This document shows positions 56,401-64,000 of a stretch of 64,000 bases of DNA, in pieces. The notes under the pieces were generated by a model, which saw only the letters and a program-made list of their open reading frames with translations, did not search any database and was not told where the DNA came from. Numbering within the stretch: the stretch's first letter is position 1; each line of letters begins with the position of its first letter. The DNA is from Setomelanomma holmii (taxonomy: Eukaryota > Ascomycota > Dothideomycetes > Pleosporales > Phaeosphaeriaceae). The DNA lies in assembly GCA_010015745.1 (NCBI GenBank), contig ML978238.1:85681-149680 (forward strand), written 5' to 3'. A program made the position numbers and the translations under genes.

Positions 56401-58840
56401 CGACCGACGAAAGAGCAAGCAGCTAGTCCCTCTTCGCGAACCGCCACCTGTTCCAGCAGACAGCAGCACGCTCATCAAGGCCAACTCACTATCGAAGAAT
56501 AAGAATAGAGCGTCATGGCCGGAGGGTGACGATGCTCAAGCAAAGCGGCGGTCAACGGAGTCAGATTCGAGCAAGAGAAAAGCTATACCACAGGGCCCAA
56601 GTGGCCTTTCAAGCATTGCCAACGCCATCATTGGAGCAGGTACTATAGGAGCCGGAATAGGCGCTGCGAACAAGGCGCCGCCGAAGCCTCCGCCAAAGGA
56701 CGAATCAAGGGAAGTATCACCAGAGAGTCTACGGCCATCCCAAAGAGTACTGCAAGAAAACGGTTTTGGAGGCCTGTCCGTTTCCGGTCGGCAAAGTCCA
56801 GGTGGGTCGCCTCGCAGCCCCGGCGAAATCACCATGAGCAAAGGTGATGTGCCCTTCAGAATACCTGACTATGAGGAAGACGATATGCCGGTCCTTGTGT
56901 CGCCTGAGAAGCCCAACCTCAGTCTCGCGATGCCACCTGCTCCGAACCCAGCTGTTGCCAAGCTTCGAGAAAGGGAACGTTCGCGCTCGCCAGACATCAG
57001 TCCCAACTCGAGACGGCCACCCCAATCCACATTATCGCGGGAGCCGTCGCGAGTGTCTGTGTATGGACCAACACACGACTTTGTGGAAGAGCGAGTGTCG
57101 TTTGTGTCCAAGTCACCTCCGCTTGATCCCGTCAGCTCTGACGATGACTCGGATGATGGACTTTTTGCTGCTCCACTGGCCCGCGCTGGTCCCCCAACTC
57201 CTGCAAAGGATCCACCAATACCACGCAGCAGTTCCCGCGACAAGCGCCCCGCCCTTACCGTCAAGACACAACGGTCGCAACAATCGCTCAACACACCTGC
57301 GCAAAGGTCCAGCGCCGAACAGAGCACGACAACAGAGCGTAATCCACAGCCAAGTAACTTCAACCCCACCTCAGATATATCTACGCCATGGACCGACTCG
57401 CCGCCAGACGATGCAAGCACGTTCAACCTGCGACGCGAGTCATTCGCGAGTGATGTCTGGGCAAATCGTCCTCCAGCGGAAGCCCTTGTGGAACACCTTG
57501 ACGAGTTCTTCCCGAACGTCAACCTGGATCAGCCAATGCTGGAGGAAGAGGAAGCGGATGCTGCAGGTGAAGTCAAGCCGATGCCACCCGTCGATGAGGC
57601 TAGTACCATGAACACTGGGCTCCAACGCGGCAAAGCTGGTCTACAATCTATCGCGCAGCGCAACATGAGAAAGTCTGGGGTTGGTCTTGGCCGCACAAAG
57701 TCCATCCGTGAAGTCGTCAAGTCGCAGTATGAGCCGTTCAACAAGAACCAATTGCCCAATCGCGCGCCACCGGGGGTCGCTGGCCCATCTCGTGTGGCGA
57801 CGCTCCGCAACGACGGCGGCAACATTGTCCGTCGCAAGTCCACAAAGATGTTCCACGCGCGCATCGAACAAGTCAAACCACCTCGCGGATCACGTCTGAT
57901 TCAGCTCGAGACCATCCCGCAAGATCACCTTCCTATCCCATCACGCCAGCCAACCTTCAAATGGATGAAGGGTCAACTCATTGGCAAGGGAACCTTTGGC
58001 CGCGTCTATCTCGGTATGAACATCACAACCGGAGAGCTTATCGCCGTCAAGCAAGTCGAAGTCAATCCCAAGGCCGCAGGCTCCGACAAGGACAAGATTA
58101 AGGAACTAGTCAAGTCACTTGATCAAGAAATCGACACCATGCAGCATCTCGACCACCCCAACATCGTACAATATCTCGGTTGCGAGCGCAAAGAATACAG
58201 CATCTCCATCTTCCTTGAGTACATTTCCGGTGGCTCCGTCGGCTCCTGTATCCGTAAGCACGGCAAATTCGAAGAATCCGTTGTCTCCAGCCTGACCCGG
58301 CAAACTCTCCTCGGCCTCTCATATCTGCACCGCGAAGGCATTCTCCACCGCGATTTGAAAGCAGATAACATACTCCTCGACCTCGACGGGACGTGTAAAA
58401 TCTCCGATTTCGGCATCTCCAAAAAAACAGACAACATTTACGGCAACGACGTCACAAACTCAATGCAAGGCTCCGTCTTCTGGATGGCCCCCGAAGTCAT
58501 TCGCTCCCAGGGCCAAGGCTACAGCGCAAAAGTAGACATTTGGTCCCTCGGGTGCGTCGTGCTGGAAATGTTCGCCGGCAAACGACCCTGGTCAAAGGAA
58601 GAAGCCATTGGCGCGATATACAAACTCGGATCATTGAACCAAGCCCCGCCTATTCCGGAAGATGTGTCTAGGGTGATTGGTGTTGAGGGATTGAGTTTCA
58701 TGTACGATTGCTTTACGATTGATCCGATGGAGCGTCCGACGGCGGAGACGTTGCTGCGGGCGCCGTTTTGTTTTTCGGATCCGAATTATAATTTCTTGGA
58801 TACGGAGTTGTATGCGAAGATCAGGGGGGCGTTTCAGTAG
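53430..58840 (+). CDS. BCK1: MAPKKK of the cell-wall-integrity pathway (BCK1 type)
   Basis: Two exons (53430-54009 and 54057-58840) with a 47-bp intron (GTATGT...TAG) give 1787 aa. Pro/Gln-rich disordered sequence precedes a SAM-like domain (WPAERVQIWLANNGFSRDWQ ... LGLEGSRFLDIG, nt about 54412-54535). A Ras-associating-like region follows (FAFVTPDGWNYRLIDITNVD, nt about 55650-55900), then long Ser/Pro-rich linkers with PPPVP and PKPPPK proline motifs. The C-terminal protein kinase (nt 57955-58800) is complete: IGKGTFGRVYLG, AVKQVEV, HRDLKADN, DFGISKK, GSVFWMAPEV, DIWSLGCVV. SAM and RA occur in Ste11 too, but the length and the LVKSLDQEIDTMQHLDHPNI block fit Bck1/Mck1, which activates Mkk1/2 and Slt2. 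The ATG at 53430 is the first in frame. Confidence 0.92.
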
Positions 58841-59443
58841 GGTGGTGAGTGTGGGACGGTGGTAGGAGGCGGGAGAATGGTACAGGGCGGGAAAGTCACA
58901 GGGCGGGTCTGGAGAACTGAGGTGTGAGATGGATCTGGATCATATAGAGGTATGGCTGTAACAGAGTCGTTGTACGGATGGATGTGTCATATACCCATAT
59001 TTCGCGGTCCCTTTTGTAGAAATGGATGTAGTATACATGAGTCGACATAACCCATCAATTGCTCATCTACGCATGGTTAAAGATGTACGTGTCATATGCA
59101 TGAGTGAGGCACATGAGTGTGGAGCAGATTTAGATAGGTGTTGGTCTGGCGAGTCGTAACTTGGCGAACGTTGAGGTGGGTGTGTACGTTAGTGAGCATG
59201 GCGTCGAATAGATGCAAGAAGAGCGGACGGTAGGCTCGACTAGACGGGTTGAATGAGTTAGTCATTGACCTAGAATGGTTCTGCTTCGTCTGATGAGCGT
59301 GGTAGCTGCAGCCTGAGCTCCATGCTAGCGCAGGCCACGTTTAAGGAACTGCGCCGCATGCCCGCATCCCACCTCGTTCACATGTTCCATCTTCAAAAAC
59401 TTCTCACTGAGAACTTGCTCTCCCAAGCTAATCGAAGTAATGA
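58841..59443. other. 3' flank of the kinase gene
   Basis: 600 bases. A 145-codon frame from 59322 spans into the next locus out of frame with its better reading. Nothing else recognised. Confidence 0.35.
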
Positions 59444-60076
59444 CCCTCGATCTCGAGAACCGCGTCCGGCAAAGACCTCCGATTTCGCCTGCGCTGGAAC
59501 ATCTCCTTCCCACTGTCCGATATCTCACTCGTACTCGGTCCCCACTCGCAGACCACCATCGTCCCATTCCTCAGCCACACCATCGCCTCCCCATCCCTCG
59601 CCGACCCGCCCCGTCACCACAACCAAGTCTGCATTGACGAGTGCGAAAGTAAAGGCCCGCTCGAAGATTCCATGGAAGCCGAAGAAGACGCGGAATTTTA
59701 GTACAAACCGCCGTCTAAACTCGTTATCGAAAACCAGGAAGACCAAGAGATTATTCTAGGTCAGTTTTTGCAACGAACATATGCATATCTCAACCAGCAC
59801 TTAGAAGAGATCAAGAAGATCAAAAGTGTGCCGTACGGTGAGGAAGTGCGGAGTCCGGACAGTAGAATTTGTCGGGTCATGACCTGCGGGAAACCAGTCA
59901 CCTCCCCCGAGCATATTGGTGTACATGTCTCGCGGACTTGGGCGGAGATGAGGGAGGGAGATGCTGTTTTTAGGATAAGGTTGTATGTTGAGGGTGACAT
60001 GGGGCACGATCTTGAGACGTTTCTGGCTATGCGGTACGGACATGTTTCGGTTTATGAGGAGCTGCCGAAGGGGTAG
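59444..60076 (+). pseudogene. Hypothetical protein, frame interrupted by TAG
   Basis: One frame reads SGKDLRFRLRWNISFPLSDI, LVLGPHSQTTIVPFLSHTIA, CIDECESKGPLEDSMEAEED, meets TAG at 59699-59701, and continues without change of phase as YKPPSKLVIENQEDQEIILG, TYAYLNQHLEEIKKIKSVPY, VSRTWAEMREGDAVFRIRLY, LETFLAMRYGHVSVYEELPK to 60076. A 53-bp GTAAAG...TTTTAG intron across the stop would destroy the phase. Just upstream the overlapping frame gives MTLDLENRVR, so a further frameshift near 59465 may separate it from its N-terminus. The composition looks like real protein. I recognise no family. No complete start is found. Confidence 0.5.
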
Positions 60077-61003
60077 AGCTATGCGCGGGTCTTGCGAAAC
60101 TTATGCGTCTAATTTCATTGTTAGTATCGCTGGATTTGGGGCTTGTGTGCGGCGTATTTGTTAAGTTGGACCGATTTATATAATTGGAGCAGGAGTAGCG
60201 TGTTACGACTCATAATTTGCGATCACTGGAGAGGAAATGAATGTAATATATACGAGTTGAAGTAGATTTACAATATGCTTCTTGCCCAATTCCGAAATCG
60301 TGCTTCTGACTTGAATGTACGGGCATGTAGTTGTTGCCATCGCGTCTTCCTGTCCCCACATGCACACAGCTGGAGACCCTCACCCAATTCACCGCGTTCA
60401 TTGACATGTTGATATGGTAGCGAAGACCTCCGAGCTTATCGTTTAAGCGTGAGTTTTACATATACTTTCGCGCAACACCATAATAATGCCAGCATCGGCG
60501 TCGTTGTGTACCATCGTAGGTAAATACAACGGATGCCTAAGCCCGATTGCGTCGGAGTTACAGTTCAGGTGCGAGCCCAGCCTAGAAATGGATTGACCGA
60601 CGAACGGGTTGCCTCCTGGCATCGAAGCAACTGGGGTCGTGTTGCATGTCTTCATCTCAGTCTCCAAGTTCAGAAGGCGTCTCGAGGTTGATGCTCTGGT
60701 ATAGGCGATTTTATAGATTGGAGCGACGTCGCATGGTAGGTCTTGCCTCTGGTCGGCTGTCTGGTCACAATTGTGACGCCGAAGGTTTGGCAATTGGACG
60801 ATACCACGATAATGGATTATGTAGTGACTTACTTGTATCATCGATCATCCCAGATATTTCTTGGTCCAACGCGTCATGGCTGTTAAGTACCTCAGAACCA
60901 ACTTGCTCTTTTCACAGGGGATTCATGCAGCGTTGGCGTCTGATTGAGTGACCATGGGAAGTCTTGGGAAAGTGCTTGGTAAGGTTTTGGCTGATGACTC
61001 ACA
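60077..61003. other. Convergent 3' region
   Basis: 930 bases between the hypothetical gene and the HET gene. A 132-codon minus frame (60443-60841) shows no domain or splice link to the HET gene. Confidence 0.4.
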
Positions 61004-63160
61004 CTATCTCAACTTCATGAAAGTAGATATGGGATTGGCAGCGACCCACGCATTCTCATAAATGACTCCGATCCCCAGTCTTGCGACGACATTGTTCCGA
61101 AGTTCGACGAGCATGACGTTAATGAAGCACCATTCGTCTACCGGGAACGCTGTTTCGTCCAATTTTGGTACGGAATCAAATTGACTAGCTCGTAACATGA
61201 GCATAAATTCAAATTTTGTTTGGCCTTCGACTGCTTCAAGCCAGGTGGGGTCCATCCTTATTGATCCGACCGATATGAATTTGGAGTCAGAAATGATAAG
61301 ATTCACGTATTGCGACAGTTCGTAATCTTCATCGGGTTCGACTGTATTACCGTGCAACTGAAAAGGTGCAATACTGCTCCAACATCCAAGTGAGCACATT
61401 TCGAGATCTCTTGGACTTATTTGTGCAAGGGTCGCGGGCGTCCTTAATGACGGCACGGAGAGAGTACCAGTAGGTCGCACATCTTTGTGGTTTGACGGAC
61501 AGAATGAATCGAAAGGTCGGGTGGTCCTCCAAGCCTTGGGCGGGATGAGCGGGATGATATCTCCAGCTATGGTGATGATGAACCATTCGACCTCTGGCCA
61601 GATACTGCAATGCCCAAACTCCGTCATGTAGTCGCAATAGTTTTGCCAACCCGCCCAAGTCCAGGTTGGGAAAGGCTCGGTGTGCTTTCCGACCATCATA
61701 ATCTTTCGACGCCGTGGACCGCTCGGATCGCGCGCCATCCACAGTAGGGCTTCGTCGATACAGAGGACTGGAATACCATGTAAGAACTTCGTGTCCATTG
61801 TGGTTGAAAGCACCGATAGCACGCCATCTAGGGCTGCTAACGCATCCATTTGGTCACTCATTTCACGACGTGTGTATTCACTGACCAGTTCCCTATAGGT
61901 GCTTAATGCGTCGAAGGTGTCGCAGAACTTGTCATAGGAGAGCTGCTGATGCCGGACTGGTGAATCTGGTTGAGCTAACCTTCGACCGGTGGCATCGGAA
62001 AGGCTACTCTCGGGATAAATACAGGTCTCAGGCGACTTGCCCTCGCCGATGGCGTCCTCGCAGAAGATTCCGCTTGGACACTGGAAATAAAGTTGACCGA
62101 CTGTGAAGTAGAGACGTTTTCGCGAGAGTAATTCCTCCTGAAGAGTCCATGCTCACTGGCTCCAAATATTGGTCACGATTGTTTGGCCAAGCTGAGCATA
62201 CACAGTACATAAGTCAAGGTCCTGGATGTGAGCAGTGTGTTGCATGAAGCAACCATCTTGGGAGCGATAGCCTGGGAGACCGTCGGCTTGGGTGTCTCCA
62301 GACTTTGCAAGCGAGGCTGCTACAAGGGTAATGATCGCGTTATTGTAAATTCGATGCATCTGTCGCACGTATTTGACAAAGTCTGCTTTGCAATCCCGGA
62401 TGATGCAAAGTGCATCAATCCAAACATATCTTTCGCCCAGCTCGAGCGTGCAATCAATCGCATCTTGAAGCGTCGTAGGAAGATCATAATAGTAGCGCAT
62501 TAGCGAGCCCATGGCTTTTAAATCGTCGATATTCGAATTGGTCGTTTTGAAGTTCGTGTTGGATGATGACCAGCGGTAACTCAAAGCGAGATATCTGCCT
62601 CCAAGAGGTATCGTAGTGAGGCACATAGACTGGACATCGACGACGCGAAGTTCTAGAGGTCGTTTCATGTTCGTGTGGAGGATCTGAATACCGAGAGAAG
62701 TCTTACACAGCCCATTGTGTTCCCATTCACACTCGTTCAGCCATCGTCTCGCAAGCGCCATATCTGCTCGCGAAGGGTCGAGACGCCTGCCGTGGAACTT
62801 TGAACCCAAATTCAAGGCTCTGCAGCTTGTATGAAGCATCTGTATCGTACCAGCATGGTCGATGAAGGGCACAAAATCATCGGTTGGGGCGCGTAACCCG
62901 ATACCCAGCTGGAAGCTAACATTTGCTGTAGAGCTTCCACGTTGACCATCTGATGATGTGTAGGCGACCTGCTTGATGACTTCCTCTGTATGTTTATAAC
63001 TGAACAAGTATATTGCTGGGTCAGTTCCTTGCTTGAGTCGAGCTTTGGTCCAAGGATTTAGGTTGGTCCAATATTTCAGGTAGTTGTCTGCGCACGTCCA
63101 GATCTCGGGCCCACCACGCCTACATACCGAGGTGCCCGGCGTGATGAGCCACCTCGAACA
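61004..63160 (-). pseudogene. HET-domain gene with a single in-frame TGA
   Basis: The minus frame is open from about 63160 with no ATG (VCRRGGPEIWTCADNYLKYW), so a start or 5' exon is unresolved. It continues through ARRWLNECEWEHNGLC and VVDVQSMCLTTIPLGGRYLA to the HET core (LALSYRWSSSNTN, LPTTLQDAIDCTLELGERYV, WIDALCIIRDCKADFVKYVR). At 62153-62155 TGA sits exactly where HET proteins have the Arg of RAWTLQE: NIWSQ-stop-AWTLQEELLSRKRLYF. The frame is then open for 380 more codons to 61004, with the normal C-terminal half (SYDKFCDTFDALSTYRELVS, FPTWTWAGWQNYCDYM). CGA to TGA is one transition. Intact proteins of this family cause death of fused incompatible cells. Because only one lesion is seen, readthrough, a sequencing error or a young null allele are all possible. 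Confidence 0.76.
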
Positions 63161-63442
63161 CCAAAGCTACCACCGAATACGAGGCTACTGAGCCACGTAC
63201 AATAGCTATCAACGTGATATTTTCTGGTGTTGAGTTCTATAGGCCTTGATTGATATATAGCTATCTATATTTTGCTGGGAGCTTAATTGCTCGGCCATGT
63301 CGTGATTGAGATGGTAGTGAGCCTGCGCAGCAACTCTTCTCTTTGAGGCAGACTTAGTAGCAGGCTTGAGGCTTCTCCTTTCACTCTTTTGAGTAGTTTT
63401 TTGAGCTTGTTGGAGTCGATGTTGAGCTCTACGAGCAGCTGC

Positions 63443-64000
63443 TCATGAGGCTCGATTAGCAGCCTCCCTCGCCTTCTCCGCCTGCCTTAATATCCTAGCC
63501 TCAGCCCTAGCATTGCGCCTTGTTTTGATAGCCTGAGCTTTAGCTTGCTTCTGCTCCTTACGTACACGAGCTCTGTCAGCCTTTTGGAGTTGTTGTTGCT
63601 CCTCCTTAGGCTCTTGCTGCTGCAGACGATCACGTGCTTCCTTCACCTTCCTAGGAGACCAGAATACAGCTCCACCATGATAGTCCTCGCTCTGCTCTAG
63701 AGGCAGGGCCTTGCCTCGCTTTCTGCGCAGTCTCTCGTTGTTGAGAGCTACCTTGAGCCTCGTATTCTCATGCTCAGCGAGTACTGATCTAATTGAGAGT
63801 CGGTGAATCGTTTGATTGAGCTTTGAGATCTTTCTCTGATCTCTATCAGTCACAGCGCGATCAACTAGCTGCCTGATCTTCCTCCAATCAGAGACGCTCA
63901 AATCTGAGGAGTCGCTATCGCTTGAGCTGCCTAGTGTAGGCTGCCTATGAAATCTCTTGAGTATCGTCTCAGGATTAAAAGGTGAGAGGCCAGTTGCTTC
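63443..64000 (-). mobile_element. Pogo/Fot1-type (Tc1-mariner) transposase C-terminus, truncated by window edge
   Basis: The minus frame is open from the right edge of the window to 63443. It begins EATGLSPFNPETILKRFHRQ, the segment after the DDE domain in fungal pogo-type transposases. The diagnostic block EDYHGGAVFWSPRKVKEARD and a Lys/Arg/Gln/Ala-rich helical tail to the stop follow. The catalytic domain and the N-terminal HTH must lie beyond 64000. No stop or frameshift is seen in the 185 codons present, in contrast to the hAT at 9.7 kb. The left terminal repeat should lie between 63160 and 63440 but I could not identify it without its partner. Confidence 0.78.

Noticed and set aside
1..64000. 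CRISPR arrays, bacterial operons, rRNA or tRNA genes
   Set aside because: No spaced direct repeats, Shine-Dalgarno-led gene strings or cloverleaf patterns were found. The DNA is fungal.

Overview
The window is nuclear DNA of a filamentous ascomycete (Pezizomycotina). The evidence is short introns (about 45-90 bp) with GTRNGT donors and YAG acceptors, two heterokaryon-incompatibility (HET) genes, a secreted tyrosinase, a Pth11/SAT4-type membrane protein, a BCK1-type MAPKKK and a point-mutated transposon. A Dothideomycete is my best guess from gene style, not a firm placement. Gene-rich DNA looks about half G+C. The transposon interior is visibly richer in A+T.

Left arm (1-9.7 kb): five genes, four of them broken. 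A J-domain/zinc protein has an in-frame TAG, a SAT4-type protein an in-frame TAA, a MYND/DUF4470 protein a TAA plus a lost splice donor, and a BTB protein a 1-nt frameshift. Only the FAD-linked oxidase reads cleanly. Next comes a complete hAT DNA transposon (9708-13585) with 8-bp target duplications and 28-bp terminal repeats. Its transposase is full of stops, and it is split by a younger LTR insertion that contains a 530-N gap.

Centre (13.6-30.3 kb): a 1211-aa fusion that looks like an RNA-end repair enzyme (2H phosphoesterase, EEP phosphatase/nuclease, nucleotidyltransferase, MJ1316 domain). After it come an F-box-like protein, a ThuA-like protein, a tail-anchored coiled-coil protein, a tyrosinase, JJJ1, and an SPX-RING ubiquitin ligase ending in a CaaX box.

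Right half (30.3-64 kb): a decayed HET gene, POM152, a UCH37-type deubiquitinase, two BTB-type genes, a hypothetical protein, histone H1 with six exons, a disordered protein, a pyruvate-decarboxylase-family enzyme, and a large BCK1-type MAPKKK of the cell-wall-integrity cascade. It ends with a disrupted hypothetical gene, a second HET gene with one TGA, and the C-terminal end of a pogo/Fot1-type transposase running off the edge.

Most intact genes are unrelated housekeeping genes arranged singly or as divergent pairs (JJJ1/SPX-RING, POM152/UCH, H1/47.7 kb gene, PDC/BCK1). I see no biosynthetic cluster. The two themes worth attention are the RNA-repair fusion and the number of genes carrying one or a few disabling changes, most of them compatible with C:G to T:A transitions.
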